Below are positions 27,444 to 37,878 of a DNA stretch of 64,000 nt, one piece after another. Numbering within the stretch: position 1 is the stretch's first letter; every line of letters begins with the position of its first letter. A model generated the notes under the pieces. The model ran no database searches and was not told the DNA's origin. It saw only the letters and a list, made by a program, of their open reading frames with translations. Made by a program: the position numbers and the translations under genes. The stretch comes from UBA9676 sp963741615 (GTDB lineage: Bacteria; Actinomycetota; Actinomycetes; Streptosporangiales; Streptosporangiaceae), in assembly GCA_963741615.1 (NCBI GenBank), contig CAVUIU010000019.1, forward strand, positions 558,001 to 622,000, in the 5' to 3' direction.

Positions 27444-28450
27444 TCACCAGGTGCCCGGGATCGGCTGGCCGTACCAGGACTGGATGATGCGGTGCGCGAT
27501 CGACACCGGCGGCGGCGGCAGCACCTCGCCGGCCGCGATCCCGGCCGCCAGCTGGGCACGGGTGAACCAGCGCGCCTCGGCGATCTCCTCGTTGTCCACC
27601 GTGATCTGCTGCCCAGGCCCCGCTTCGGCCCGGAAGCCGAGCATCAGGCTCTGCGGCATCGGCCAGGGCTGGCTGCCGACGTACCGGATGTCGCTGACGG
27701 CGATCCCCGTCTCCTCCCTGACCTCGCGGGCGACGGCCTGCTCCGCGGACTCCCCCGGCTCGACGAAGCCGGCCAGGATCGACACCCGGCCGGGCGGCCA
27801 GAGACGGTTGCGCGCGAGCAGGCAGCGATCCCCGTCGTCGGTCACCAGCATGATCACAGCCGGGTCGATCCGGGGGAAGTGCTCGCTGCCGTCAACCGGG
27901 CAGTGCCGCGCGTGCCCGGCCGGGCCGGCACGGTGAGAGCGCCGCACCGCGGGCAGTGCGTGTGCCGGGCGTGCCAGTTCGCCAGCGCCACCGCGTGGGT
28001 GAACAGCCCGGCATCACGGTCGCCGAGCAGGGTGGCGGCCTGCCGCAGGCTGGCCGGGCGGACCCCGGGCCCGGGCGGCGCCATGTCCGTGCCGGGGGGC
28101 GGCGGGGGGGTCGCCCCGAGCCCGCCCGCCGGGCCCGCCAGCCCGAAGTAGGCGATGCCGCCAGCATCCACTCCCAGCAGGAATTTCAGGCCCTCCGGCG
28201 ACTGCGCGGGCGGCACGAGCACGAGTTCGGCGGCGCCGTCGCCGAACCGGATCAGCGCCTGCCCCTCGTCCAGGACCAGCACCCGGCTGCGGTCGTCCGC
28301 CCAGGCAGCAGCGATCCAGTCCGCGTCCTCGCGCCGGGCGCTGGCCCGGTCCACCTCGCTGCGGGCCAGCACGAACTCCCCGAGGTCCCCGCCACCAGCC
28401 ACCCCGCCGCCAGCTGCCCCGCCACCAGCCACCCCGCCGCCAGCCGTCAT
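27444..28450 (-). CDS. nudC: NAD(H) pyrophosphatase NudC, frame broken once
   Basis: Two overlapping frames together give one complete NudC of about 335 aa. The first part (from ATG 28450) ends with the zinc-ribbon half HTHCPRCGALTVPAR; the protein then continues in the next frame as AGHARHCPVDGSEHFPR, with the break in the GC run at about 27914-27928. One extra G there restores a single frame. The second part has the Nudix box GFVEPGESAEQAVAREVREE and the NudC hallmark GSQPWPMPQS. NudC hydrolyses NADH and removes NAD caps from RNA. A repeat encoding GGGVAGGG lies at the N-terminus. From memory, nudC is also close to adnAB in mycobacteria. Confidence 0.85.
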
Positions 28451-28476
28451 GCCGCCACCCACCGGCCCCGCTGCCC

Positions 28477-29922
28477 TCAGTCCCGGCCCCGGGCCGGCCG
28501 GTCCAGCGCCGCCAGCTCAGACCACAGGTATGCGGCGGCCTCCGCCCCCTTGAGCAGCAACGCCATCTCGGCCTTCTCGTTGGGCGCGTGGATGCGGTCG
28601 GAGTTCAGGCCGACCGCCAGGAACACCAGCGGCGCGCCCAGGATGTCGGCCAGGTCAGCCTCGGGTCCGCTGCCCCCTTCCCTGGTGAACAGCACTTCAC
28701 GGCCGAACGCACGTTCCATCGCACGCTTGCCCGCTTGAACGGCCGGCGATGAGATCGGTGAGAAGCACGGCCGCACCCCCGGGCCCTCGAAGGTGACCTC
28801 CGCCTCGATACCGGGCGGGGTGTGCGCGGCCACGTAGGCACGGAGCCCGGCACTGACCTCGGCCGGCTCCTGGTGGGCGACGAGCCGGAACGAGACTTTC
28901 GCATGTGCCTCGCGTGGCACGATCGTCTTGCCACCCGGGCCCGTGTGCCCTCCCCACATGCCGTTGATCTCAGCCGTCGGCCTTGCCCAGATCCGCTCCA
29001 GGGTGCTGAACCCGGCCTCGCCCGCGGTCGCCTGACTGTGCCCGGCGTCGGCGAGCCAGACCTTCTCCTCATACGGCAGCCGCGCGAACAGCTCCCGCTC
29101 CTGCCGCGTGAGCGGCACCACCCGGTCGTAGAACCCGGGCAGGGTGATCCGGCCATCGGCATCATGCAGTCCCGCGAGCAGCGCGGCCATCGCGTGCAGC
29201 GGGTTCGGCACCCCGCCGCCGAAGGAGCCGGAATGCAGGTCGGAGACCGGGCCCCGGAGCGTGATCTGCCCGGCCACGACCCCGCGCAGCCCGGTGCACA
29301 TCGACGGCACGTCGGCGGCCCACATCGTGGTGTCGGACACCACGATGACATCGCAGGCGAGGCGATCGGACCGCGCCCGCAGCAGGTCGGCGAAGTGGGG
29401 CGAACCGGACTCCTCTTCACCTTCGATCAGCAGCTTGATGGTGACCGGCGGCGCGGTGACAGGCGGCGCGGTGACCGGCGGGGCGGTGGCCGCGTCCGCC
29501 GCCAGGCAGGCCCGGACGCCGAGGACGTGCAGCAGCACCTGTCCCTTGTCGTCGGAGGCACCCCTGGCCAGCAGCTGACCGTCCCGCTGGGCCGGCTCGA
29601 ACGGCGGCGAATCCCATTCGTCGAGCGGCTCCACGGGCTGCACATCGTGGTGCCCGTAGACACAGACCACGGGGGCGGCGGGGTCGGCGGCGGGCCAGCA
29701 GGCGAAGACCGCGGGCAGGCCCGGGGAGCCGGCGCTGCCCGTCTCCCAGATCTCCACCTCCGGAAAGCCCGAGGCGCGCAGGTGAGCGGCGAGCCACCCG
29801 GCGCTGGCCCGCACGTCCTCGTGGTGGCCCGGATCGGCCGAGATGGACGGGATGACCAGCCACTGCTTCAGATCCTCGAAGAAACCGCCGACCTGCTGCC
29901 GGATGTAGTCACGGACGTCCAT
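28477..29922 (-). CDS. M20-family metallopeptidase (dipeptidase)
   Basis: A 481-aa zinc peptidase. Metal and catalytic residues are visible in CVYGHHDVQPV (His, Asp), GASDDKGQ (Asp), and LLIEGEEESGSPH (catalytic Glu and zinc Glu); DLHSGSFGGGVPNP is the dimerisation-domain loop typical of the dipeptidase/CNDP branch. A low-complexity insertion TAPPVTAPPVTAPPVT, encoded by three copies of a 15-bp repeat near 29450-29480, precedes the IEGEEE strand and is unusual for the family. It lies between nudC and adnB on the same strand. Confidence 0.92.
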   Translation of the reverse strand: MDVRDYIRQQVGGFFEDLKQWLVIPSISADPGHHEDVRASAGWLAAHLRASGFPEVEIWETGSAGSPGLPAVFACWPAADPAAPVVCVYGHHDVQPVEPLDEWDSPPFEPAQRDGQLLARGASDDKGQVLLHVLGVRACLAADAATAPPVTAPPVTAPPVTIKLLIEGEEESGSPHFADLLRARSDRLACDVIVVSDTTMWAADVPSMCTGLRGVVAGQITLRGPVSDLHSGSFGGGVPNPLHAMAALLAGLHDADGRITLPGFYDRVVPLTRQERELFARLPYEEKVWLADAGHSQATAGEAGFSTLERIWARPTAEINGMWGGHTGPGGKTIVPREAHAKVSFRLVAHQEPAEVSAGLRAYVAAHTPPGIEAEVTFEGPGVRPCFSPISSPAVQAGKRAMERAFGREVLFTREGGSGPEADLADILGAPLVFLAVGLNSDRIHAPNEKAEMALLLKGAEAAAYLWSELAALDRPARGRD

Positions 29923-30105
29923 GGCCGCTGACCGCCTCCTCGATGGGGTTCTGTTCCGGCACTCTAGGGCATCCCTGGCGGATGCCCATCCCGCCGGCCG
30001 GACCGCGCCTCGCCGCCGCCGCCGCGGCCGCGGCCGCCTGGCGGTCTGGCTGCTGCTGACGCGGCTGGGCCGTGCCCGGCCGCCGGGGCGGCCTGACCTC
30101 CACGT

Positions 30106-33100
30106 TCAGCGGCGCAGCGGGATGCTCTCGATGAGCGCCGCCAGCCCGCCCTCGTCGAGCAGGTCAGCGGGCCGCAGGGTCAGGTCGTGACGCACGTAGT
30201 AGAACGCCGCCCGCACCTGGCCGAGCGGCACCCGGGCCAGCCCGGCCCAGGCCAGCCGGTAGGCGGCGAGCTGGACCGCGGCGGCCTGCCGGTCGGCGTC
30301 GGAGCCGGGCGGCTGGCCGGTCTTCCAGTCCACCACGTCGTAGCCGCCATCGCCCGCGCCGCCGAACACGGCGTCGATCCGCCCGCGTACCGACCGGCCG
30401 GCGATCAGCGTCTCGAACGGCACCTCCACCTCCAGCGGCCAGCGGCTTCCCCATTCCCCCTCCTCGAACCGCTCCCGCAGCAGCGCCAGGTCGCCCGCGT
30501 CCCCGTCGTCGGCGGGCTCGTCGGCGGCGCCGAGGAGGTCCGCCGGATCGATCAGCCGCTGCTGCCCGAATCGTTCCTCCAGCCACCGGTGGAAGGCGGT
30601 GCCGCGGCGGGCTTGCGGCGCGGGCGGGCGCGGCATCGGGCGCCGGATCTGGCGGGCAAGATCGGCCGGGTTGGTGGCCATCGTCACCAGCGACGACACC
30701 GAGAGCCGCCCGGGCAGCCACACCGTGCCCGCGGCATCACTGCGCCGCTCCGCGCGCTCGGCGAGCAGGATCGCGGTGTCCCGTTCCCAGGCCTGCGCCA
30801 GCAGCCGATCCCGGTCGCTCAGCGGGCCGCCGGGATCCGCCGCCCCGGCGCGCGCGCGCTCGACCAGCGCCGCCGCCTCGCGGACGGCCTCGTACCGCGC
30901 TCCGCTGGGCGGCACCGGCCAGCGCACCGGCACCGGCTCGGCCAGCGCCGGGTTCGTGGCGTCATCGCCGGGCGGCGGCGCCCACCGCTCCACGGTCCCC
31001 GCTCCTGCCTCACACGCGGCCCTGATCTCATCCAGGAACAGCGACGGGCCGAGCGGGGAGGCGCCCTCGCCCCACCAGTAGCCGGTGCAGGCGACCCAGA
31101 ACGCGGCCCGGGTCACCGCGACGTACGCAAGCCGCCGCTCCTCCGCCAGGTCTCGCGCCGCGCACGCGTCGTGGAAGGCTGCCAGCGACTCCGGCGTGAG
31201 ATTGGGAAGGGCCGGCAGGTCGCCCGCGTCTCCCCGCAGGCCGAACGGGAGCAGCCGCGGATTGTCCGTCCACCGGGTGCTGGCCACCGGCCGGGCGGGG
31301 AAGACCCGGGCCTTCGCACCGGCCGCCAGCCCGGGCACCACCACTGCGGCCCACTGCAGGCCCTTCGCCGCGTGAACCGTGGTGAGGGTGACCGCGTTGG
31401 TGCCGCTCGGCCGGCCCGATTCCAGGCCGAACTCCTCGGCCTCGGCGGCGGTCAGGTAGGCGAGGAAAGCGCCGAGCGTCGGCTCCTCCTCGTCGTCCGC
31501 GAACGTGGCCGCCGCGTCCGCGAACGCGTCGAGGTCGGCGCGCGCCGCGGCGGGGTCGCGCCACGGCTGGGCCGCCACCTCGACGTCCAGCCCGTTCGCC
31601 CGCTCCACCTCCCCCACCAGGTCGGGCAGGGGCCGGCCACGTGCGCGCGCAGCGCCCGCAGCTCGGCGGCCAGCGCGGCGAACCGCGCGAAGCCGCGCGC
31701 CGAGTACGCGCTGGCCGGGCCGAGGTCGTCCAGCGCCTCCACCAGGCTGCCCTGCTCGGCGGTCAGGTCCGTGACGGCCTGGGCCAGGGGGTCATCATGC
31801 TGAACGACTCCCGGTGGCTGGCCGGGTGCTGCCGGGCCGGCCGTCCGGGGGGGGCGGTGCCTGCCGGCCAGGTCACGGGCCCGCCTGCCGAGCGCTACCA
31901 GGTCACGTGGCCCGATCCGCCACCGTGGGCCGGTGAGCAGCCTGGCCAGCGAGCCCGACGCGGCCGGGTCGTGCAGCACCCGCAGCGTCGCCACCACGTC
32001 CGCCACCTCGGGGACGGTGAGCAGCCCGCCCAGGCCCACCACCTCGACCGGGATCCCGCGTGACTCGATCGCCGCGCGCAGCAGCGGGAACTGGGACCGC
32101 TTGCGGCACAGGACGGCGATGTCGGCGGCGCGCAGGCTGGCGCCGTCAGCCTCGGGCCACCGGTCCCCGTCCGGCGCCGTGCCCGCGGGCAGGTCGAGCA
32201 GCCCTTCGATCCGCGAGGCGACCCAGGCGGCCTCGTCCGCCGCGGTTTCCAGCAGGGCGCAGATCACCCGTCCCCGGCCGGCCCGCCGCGGGGGCGGCAC
32301 CAGCCGCGGCACCTGCGGTACCTCGGCCCGCAGCCCCTCCTGGAGGGCGGCGGCGGCATCCAGGACGCGCCCGGTGTTGCGGAAACTGGTGGACAGCTTC
32401 TTGACCTGGGCCGACCGGACGCGGCCCGTCCGCTTCGGCCCGGCCGGTCCGGCCACCGGGAAGTCGGCGACGAAACGGCGCAGATTCCCGGCGCTCGCGC
32501 CGCGCCAGCCGTAGATCGACTGGCAGGGATCGCCGACGGCGGTGACCGGATGGCCGCCGCCGAACAGGGCCTGCAGCAGCACCAGCTGGGCGTGGCTGGT
32601 GTCCTGGTACTCGTCGAGCAGCACGACCTGGTAGCGGGCACGCTCGACCGCGCCGACCTCGGGATGGCGGCTGGCGATGCGCGCGGCCAGCGCGACCTGG
32701 TCACCGTAGTCGATCACTTCCCGGGCGGCCTTGGCCTGCGCGTAGGCGGCCACCATCGGCAGCAGCTGCTCCCGGGTGCGCTGGCAGTCGGCGATCCTGC
32801 GGACCTGGGCCGGCACCCGGCCGGGCAGAGCCCGGCAGGCCGCGTCCAGCCACCGGCCGGCCTGCTGGACGTCATGCGGTGTCCGCAGGTGCTCGGCGAG
32901 TTCCCCGGCGAGGTCGAGCACCGCCGCGGTCACCCATTGCGGGGCCCGGTCAACCGCGTCCATCGGCCCGCCGTGGGCGGCGACCACCCGGGCGGCGATC
33001 TGCCAGGCCACGGCCGGGGTGATGAGGCGCAGCGAGGGCTCGAGCGCCTCGCGCAGCGCGTGGTCGGCGACGAGCCTCGCGGCGTACGCGTGGTAGGTGG

Positions 33101-33560
33101 ACACGACCGGCTCGCCGTCCAGCACGTTTCCGCCGGCCTGCGGGCTGACGGCTTGTGCCCCGCCGGCCTGCGGGCTGGTGACTTGTTCCCCGCCGGCCTG
33201 CCGGAAGATGACTTGTTCCCCGCCGGCCTGCTGCCGGGCTTGCGCCCCGCCCGCCTGCGGGCCGCCTACGGCCAGGCCCGCCCGGCGCAGGCCTGCCAGC
33301 CTGGCCCGGACCCGCTGCCCCAGTTCGGCGGCGGCCTTGCGGGTGAAGGTGAGGCCGAGCACCCGCTCCGGCACCACCATGCCGTTGGCGACGAGCCAGA
33401 CCAGCCGGGCGGCCATGGTCTCGCTCTTGCCCGACCCGGCGCCGGCGATCACGGCCAGCGGCTCGAGCGGCGCGGCGATCACCTCGGCCTGCTCGCTGGT
33501 GGGCTCGGGCAGGCCGAGCAGGACGGCCAGCTGGGCCGGGCTGTAGGAGATCTTGGCCAT
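30106..33560 (-). CDS. adnB: AdnB subunit of the AdnAB helicase-nuclease, frame broken once
   Basis: Two overlapping frames make one UvrD-family protein of about 1150 aa. Part 1 (from ATG 33560) has Walker A AGAGSGKSE, motif II LLDEYQDTSHAQ and GDPCQSIYGWRGA. The frame shifts at about 31628-31638; part 2 continues VGEVERANGLDVEVAAQPW, then VTLTTVHAAKGLQW (motif V) and the C-terminal RecB-like nuclease (GRIDAVF and VVDWKTGQPP). One additional base in that GC run restores the frame. AdnAB resects double-strand breaks in actinobacteria. A repetitive Gln/Gly-rich insert (QAGGEQV units, about 33130-33265) sits between motif Ia and the TYHAYAARLV segment. The ATG overlaps the adnA stop. Confidence 0.88.
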
Positions 33561-36500
33561 CAGGGGGTCACCTGCTCCCCCGACGTATGCACCGGGCAGC
33601 TTGAGGCGACCGGACAGTGCCGGCAGCCGGGGTTCAGCCGGGCCTGGAACAGCGGCCCCGCCATGCCCGCGGCCACGGTCTCCACCAGCTCCCGTGCCCA
33701 GCCCGGTTCCGGGTCATCGAGCAGCGAACGCTGTGGCTGGATCCGGACCTGCGCGGCCAGGCCGGCCTTGCCGACCTGGACGAGCTCGGCGCCACCCGGC
33801 TCGGTGAGGCCCAGCCGCTCGAACGCGCCGAGCATGACTGCGAGCTGGTACACCCCGAGCTGCGGATGCCGTTCCAGCTCGGTGCCGGGCACCGGGGTCG
33901 AGCCCGTCTTCAGGTCGACCACGATCGCCCTGCCCTCGGAATCGCGTTCCAGCCGGTCCACCCGGCCGGTGATCTCGACCGCGCCGACCTGGGCCCGCAC
34001 GCTCTCCTCGTAGGCGACCAGTTCCCGCAGATTCTCCCGGTGCCAGGCCAGGAACTTGGTCACCATCTGGTGGGCAAGTTCCCGCTGCTTCTCGCTGTAC
34101 CAGGCGCTGCCGAAGTCCAGGTGATGCCAGACCTCGTCGATGCGCTCCCCGATCACCGCGTCGGTGGCGCCCTCGGCGGCGAGTACCGCGGCAGCGTGGA
34201 TGACGATGCCGAAGTGGCGGACCACGTCCACCGACCCGGCCCCCACCGCCATCTCCAGCAGCCAGCGCAGCCCGCAGCGGGTGAACGACTCCACCTGCGA
34301 CGGCGAGACCCGGATCAGCGCGCCGCCGGGCGGCTGGGCGGTGAGCGGGACCGAGATGGGGGCGGTGAGCGGGCCGGGGTCGGACAGCGTCGTGAGCTGA
34401 TACCAGTGGCCGGGATCGGCGCCCCGGACGCCGGCCTCCGCCAGCCGGGCCAGCTGGGCCGCCGCGGCCTGGCGCAGCGCGGGTGGCCGCCGCTGGTCGG
34501 CGGCGGCCCGGCGTAGGTCAGCGGTCAGCGCGGGCAGCGACAGCCAGCTGGTATCCAATCCGGCTACGTGCTCGATCTCGATCTCGTCACCGGCCAGCTC
34601 GGCGAGGAAGCGGGACGGGCGCTCGTCGCTGTCCTGTCCGCCGGCGGCGGTGACGACCAGGGTCCGGCGGGCGCGTGTCGCCGCGACGTAGAACAGCCGG
34701 CGCTCCTCGCTGAGCAGCTTGGAGGCGAGCGCCGCGGCGGCGGCGTCGGTCCCGGCGGCGGGCCCGAGCACCCCGTCCGCCATGTCCACAAGTTCGTCCA
34801 TGCCGAGCAGGGACGACCGCAGCCGCAGGTCCGGCCAGATGCCTTCCTGCACCCCGGCCAGCACCACCACATCCCACTCCAGGCCCTTGGACCGATGGGC
34901 GGTGAGGATGCGGACGGCGTCCCCCTGCGGCGCCTGCCCCGCCAGCGTGTCGCCCGGGATCTCCTGGCCGGACAGGCTGTCCAGGAAGAGCAGGGCCGAG
35001 CCGGGCGGCAGCCGTGCGGTGAAGCGGGCGGCGGACTCCAGCAGCGCGACCACGGCGTCGAGGTCGCGGTCGGCGGTAACGGCGCGCGACCCGCCTGCCG
35101 CACTCGCTGCCTGCCACTCCCGGGCCAGACCGGAGGCGTCCCACACCGCCCACAGGGTGTCGTGCGCGTTGCCGCCGGCCGCGGTGTCGCGGGCGAGCGC
35201 GAGGAGGGCGGCCAGCCGCCGGGCCGCGTCCGCGGCCGGGCCGTCGGCCAGGGTCAGCTCACGTGGGTCGCGGAGCGCGGCAGCCAGCGGCTCGTCCGTC
35301 ATCTCCTCCCCGGCCGCCTGCGCGGCCGCCCGCAGCGCCCGGCGGAGCCTGCGCAGGCCCAGGGCGTCGCTGCCGCCCAGCGGCCCGGTCAGCAGCTGCT
35401 CGGCGGCGTCCTCGTCGAGTGTGCCCGGGCGCAGCGCGCACCGCAGGAGCAGGACCAGCGGCTGCGCCCCCGGCTCGGCGGTGAGTGGCAGCTCGTCCCC
35501 GGCGACCACGGTGGGCACCCCGGCCGCCGTCAGCGCGCGCCGCAGCAGCGGGACCTGGTGGACCACCGACCTGACCAGCACCGCCATCGATGACCAGCTC
35601 ACGCCGTCATGCAGGCGCGCGCGCCGCAGCACGTCCGCGACGACCGCGGCCTCCTGGCTGGCGCTGGTGGCGGTGATCACCCTGACCGTCCCCGGCGGGG
35701 CGGATGGGAGCGCGTCCAGATCGCGGTGGCCAACCGGTCCGGCCGGCAGCCTGCTCGCAACCCGCCGGGACGCCGCGAGCAGGACGGTCCCGCTGCGCCG
35801 GCAGGTGCGCAGCGCGACGACCCGGGCCGGCCGGTCGTCGGGGGTGCGGAACCGCTCGGGGAATCGGGCGATCCCATGCACGTCCGCGCCGCGGAAAGCG
35901 TAGATCGACTGGTCCGGGTCGCCGACCGCGATCAGTTCCCTGCCATCACCGGCCAGGGCGTGCAGCAGCGCTTCCTGGGCCGGATCGGTGTCCTGGTACT
36001 CGTCCACCAGCACCACGTCGTAGGCCTTGCGCTCCCGGTCCCTGACCGCGCCACGCCCCAGCATCGCGGCGGCGATCCTGATGATCTCGGAGTAGTCGTA
36101 GGCAGGGACCGGGGCCAGGTCGAAACGCGCCGCGTAGCGGTCGAGAAAGCCGCCCGCGGCCTCCCAGTCGTCACGCCCGCGCTGCCTTCCCAGCCGGGTC
36201 AGGCCCCGGCCGTCCAGGCCACGTTCGGCCGCCCGCAGCAGGAAGTCCCGCAACTCGGCGGCGAAACCGCGGGTGGCGAGCGCGGGGAGCAGGCGCCGCG
36301 GCCAGGCCGCGCCACCATCCTCGGCCTCGCCCCGGAGCATGCGCCGGACCTCCAGCAACTGCTCCGGCCCGGACAGCAGGGTGGGCGGCTCGTCTCCCGC
36401 CAGCACGAACTCCCGGCGTACCAGCGCGTACGCGTAGCTGTGGAAGGTCAGGGCCAGCGGCTCCCGCGTGGTACGGCGCAGCCGTGTGGTGATCCGCTCC

Positions 36501-36751
36501 CTCAGTTCCTCGGCCGCCTTGCGGCTGAAGGTGAGGACGAGCACCCGTTCCGGGTCGATCCCACGGTCGATGATGCGGTCGGCGACGGTCTCCACGATCG
36601 TGGTGGTCTTTCCCGTACCGGGGCCCGCCAGCACCAGCAACGGCCCGCCGGCGTGGTCAACGACGGCTTGCTGCGCCGTGTCCAGCGTGGGCGCCTCGTC
36701 CGCTCGCCCCGGCGACCGGACGAGGTGGTAGGCGGGAGGTTGCCTGTCCAT
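33560..36751 (-). CDS. adnA: AdnA subunit of the AdnAB helicase-nuclease
   Basis: A 1063-aa protein, close to the mycobacterial AdnA length as I recall it. Walker A is AGPGTGKTT (residues about 41-49), motif II VVLVDEYQDTD, motif III GDPDQSIYAFRGAD, motif V RILTAHRSKGLEW. The C-terminal RecB-type nuclease has GRVDRLERDSEG and VVDLKTGSTPVP with the catalytic Asp and Lys; cysteines in FTRCGLRW and CRHCPVASSCPVH look like an Fe-S staple as in AddB-type nucleases. ATG 36751 (MDRQPPAYHLV) was chosen; the frame is open 24 codons further. It is the last chromosomal gene before the integrated element. Confidence 0.93.
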   Translation of the reverse strand: MDRQPPAYHLVRSPGRADEAPTLDTAQQAVVDHAGGPLLVLAGPGTGKTTTIVETVADRIIDRGIDPERVLVLTFSRKAAEELRERITTRLRRTTREPLALTFHSYAYALVRREFVLAGDEPPTLLSGPEQLLEVRRMLRGEAEDGGAAWPRRLLPALATRGFAAELRDFLLRAAERGLDGRGLTRLGRQRGRDDWEAAGGFLDRYAARFDLAPVPAYDYSEIIRIAAAMLGRGAVRDRERKAYDVVLVDEYQDTDPAQEALLHALAGDGRELIAVGDPDQSIYAFRGADVHGIARFPERFRTPDDRPARVVALRTCRRSGTVLLAASRRVASRLPAGPVGHRDLDALPSAPPGTVRVITATSASQEAAVVADVLRRARLHDGVSWSSMAVLVRSVVHQVPLLRRALTAAGVPTVVAGDELPLTAEPGAQPLVLLLRCALRPGTLDEDAAEQLLTGPLGGSDALGLRRLRRALRAAAQAAGEEMTDEPLAAALRDPRELTLADGPAADAARRLAALLALARDTAAGGNAHDTLWAVWDASGLAREWQAASAAGGSRAVTADRDLDAVVALLESAARFTARLPPGSALLFLDSLSGQEIPGDTLAGQAPQGDAVRILTAHRSKGLEWDVVVLAGVQEGIWPDLRLRSSLLGMDELVDMADGVLGPAAGTDAAAAALASKLLSEERRLFYVAATRARRTLVVTAAGGQDSDERPSRFLAELAGDEIEIEHVAGLDTSWLSLPALTADLRRAAADQRRPPALRQAAAAQLARLAEAGVRGADPGHWYQLTTLSDPGPLTAPISVPLTAQPPGGALIRVSPSQVESFTRCGLRWLLEMAVGAGSVDVVRHFGIVIHAAAVLAAEGATDAVIGERIDEVWHHLDFGSAWYSEKQRELAHQMVTKFLAWHRENLRELVAYEESVRAQVGAVEITGRVDRLERDSEGRAIVVDLKTGSTPVPGTELERHPQLGVYQLAVMLGAFERLGLTEPGGAELVQVGKAGLAAQVRIQPQRSLLDDPEPGWARELVETVAAGMAGPLFQARLNPGCRHCPVASSCPVHTSGEQVTP

Positions 36752-36868
36752 GTCCGTACCGCAAGGACGGGCCGTCTGGGGCGGTCCAGGGGAATCCGTG
36801 CGGGTCGCATCTAGCAGTAGCACGCGGCCACGACAGTCCGCGCTTGTCCGCGCATATCCGCTGGCGTT

Positions 36869-36889
36869 GGCTCCCGGACTTGGCTCCCC
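36869..36889. other. Left candidate attachment/integrase-binding repeat
   Basis: GGCTCCC, a six-base spacer and TGGCTCCC form two direct repeats with a period of 13 bases. The same arrangement is found right after the integrase gene at 58115-58135; 17 of 21 positions agree between the two places. Either they are att flanks or arm-type binding sites of the integrase. Confidence 0.45.
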
Positions 36890-36905
36890 GATTCCTTACA
36901 ACAGC

Positions 36906-36940
36906 GGCCCCGCCGACGCGCGACCACGCCCGGCGGGGCC
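36906..36940. terminator. Strong hairpin upstream of whiB
   Basis: GGCCCCGCCG (36906-36915) pairs perfectly with CGGCGGGGCC (36931-36940) across a 15-base loop. It lies between the divergent adnA and whiB genes, so it cannot end either of them; it may form in the whiB leader or insulate element from chromosome. No U-run follows. Confidence 0.55.
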
Positions 36941-36973
36941 TTGGAACCCATCTCACCGAAGGAGACAGAAACC

Positions 36974-37225
36974 ATGAGCAGCACGATATCGATCACCACG
37001 CCAGCCAGGGCCGAGACCGCGCTCTGCGCCCAGGCCCACCCTGACGCGTGGTTTCCGGAGAAGGCGAGTCCGTCAAGACGGCCAAGCGGATCTGTGCCTG
37101 CTGCCCGGTCCGGGTGCCCTGCCTCGACTACGCCCTCGGCCAACACATCCGGGAGGGCATCTGGGGCAGGGCTGTCCGAACGCGAGTGCCGGGCACTGGC
37201 TCACGGATCGGATGCAGCGGCATGA
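36974..37225 (+). CDS. WhiB-like Fe-S transcription factor, frame broken twice
   Basis: Reading across two compensating single-base steps gives one complete short WhiB-like protein of 83 aa. It starts MSSTISITTPARAETALC (ATG 36974, AAGGAG nine bases upstream) and reaches AWFPEK; near 37062 one G is missing. The core ESVKTAKRICACCPVRVPC then runs in the second frame, with the Cys cluster C-x2-C-x5-C, to GIWG; near 37166 one extra A returns to the first frame for LSERECRALAHG. All four cysteines and the G-I-W-G turn are present. WhiB proteins bind [4Fe-4S] and regulate transcription. The stop overlaps the next start (ATGA). Confidence 0.75.
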   Translation: MSSTISITTPARAETALCAQAHPDAWFPEKASPSRRPSGSVPAARSGCPASTTPSANTSGRASGAGLSERECRALAHGSDAAA

Positions 37226-37527
37226 GCGGCGCGATCCCACAGCCTGCCCGCGATGCCCTGGAGGCCATCCGGGAGGCAATCGACATCCCCAACGCCGCCA
37301 CAGTCGGAGGGCAGGAGACCCGGGACCGCACTCTGGTGGAGCGGGTCGGCCACGCGGTGGTGATGCTCCGGGGCATCCTGCGCGAGGACGCCACCGATGA
37401 CATCGCGTGGTCGGTGGCCTACCTGCGCGCCCGGATTGCCGAGCACCCCGCCACCGGCTACCGCACCTGGGGCGAGGCCATGGCGGCCCTGGGCGCCGCG
37501 AAGGCACGTAAGGATGGTGCCCGGTGA
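37222..37527 (+). CDS. Hypothetical protein (101 aa), element gene
   Basis: Starts at the ATG that overlaps the whiB stop by four bases. The protein is mostly helical by composition (ARDALEAIREAIDIPNA, VVMLRGILREDATDDIAW) with no cysteines and no membrane segment. It belongs to a run of small coupled genes starting with whiB, as in actinomycete integrative elements. I do not recognise the family. Confidence 0.65.
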   Translation: MSGAIPQPARDALEAIREAIDIPNAATVGGQETRDRTLVERVGHAVVMLRGILREDATDDIAWSVAYLRARIAEHPATGYRTWGEAMAALGAAKARKDGAR

Positions 37528-37587
37528 GCGCCGACCAGCGGGTGGCGATTCGCTCGCGGCTACCTGGCGTCGGTCCGCAGCCACAAG

Positions 37588-37878
37588 GTGACCATGCTCC
37601 CGCCGAGCGTGCTGGTCCGTGAGTGCGCCGAGCTGCGCCGCCAGCTCGGCCAGGTGCTCGATGTGATCGAGGCCCACGCCATGCCGCTCGACGCCGACCA
37701 GGCCGCCATCGTGCTGGACGCTCTGGATGTGGCCGCCGACTACAGGCGGGACGGCGCGGCCAACTGCCCGGACTGCGCGGTGCATCCGGCGGAACTGTGC
37801 TCCACGTGCGAATGGCGCCTGTCCAGCGCCGAGGCATACGACCATCTAGCCGCCCGTCTGAGGGAGGGAATCCAGTGA
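37588..37878 (+). CDS. Hypothetical small protein with Cys-rich C-terminal half (96 aa)
   Basis: The N-terminal half is helical (VRECAELRRQLGQVLDVIEAH); the C-terminal half holds CPDC-AVHPAELCSTC, two CxxC pairs that could bind zinc. GTG 37588 or ATG 37594 may be the start; no ribosome site separates them. Its stop overlaps the next start (GTGA). The function is unknown. Confidence 0.6.
   Translation: MTMLPPSVLVRECAELRRQLGQVLDVIEAHAMPLDADQAAIVLDALDVAADYRRDGAANCPDCAVHPAELCSTCEWRLSSAEAYDHLAARLREGIQ

Noticed and set aside
29909..30103. 64-aa minus-strand ORF with a poly-Ala stretch between the M20 gene and adnB
   Set aside because: Low-complexity composition, overlap with the M20 start and no ribosome-binding site; it looks like GC-rich chance sequence.
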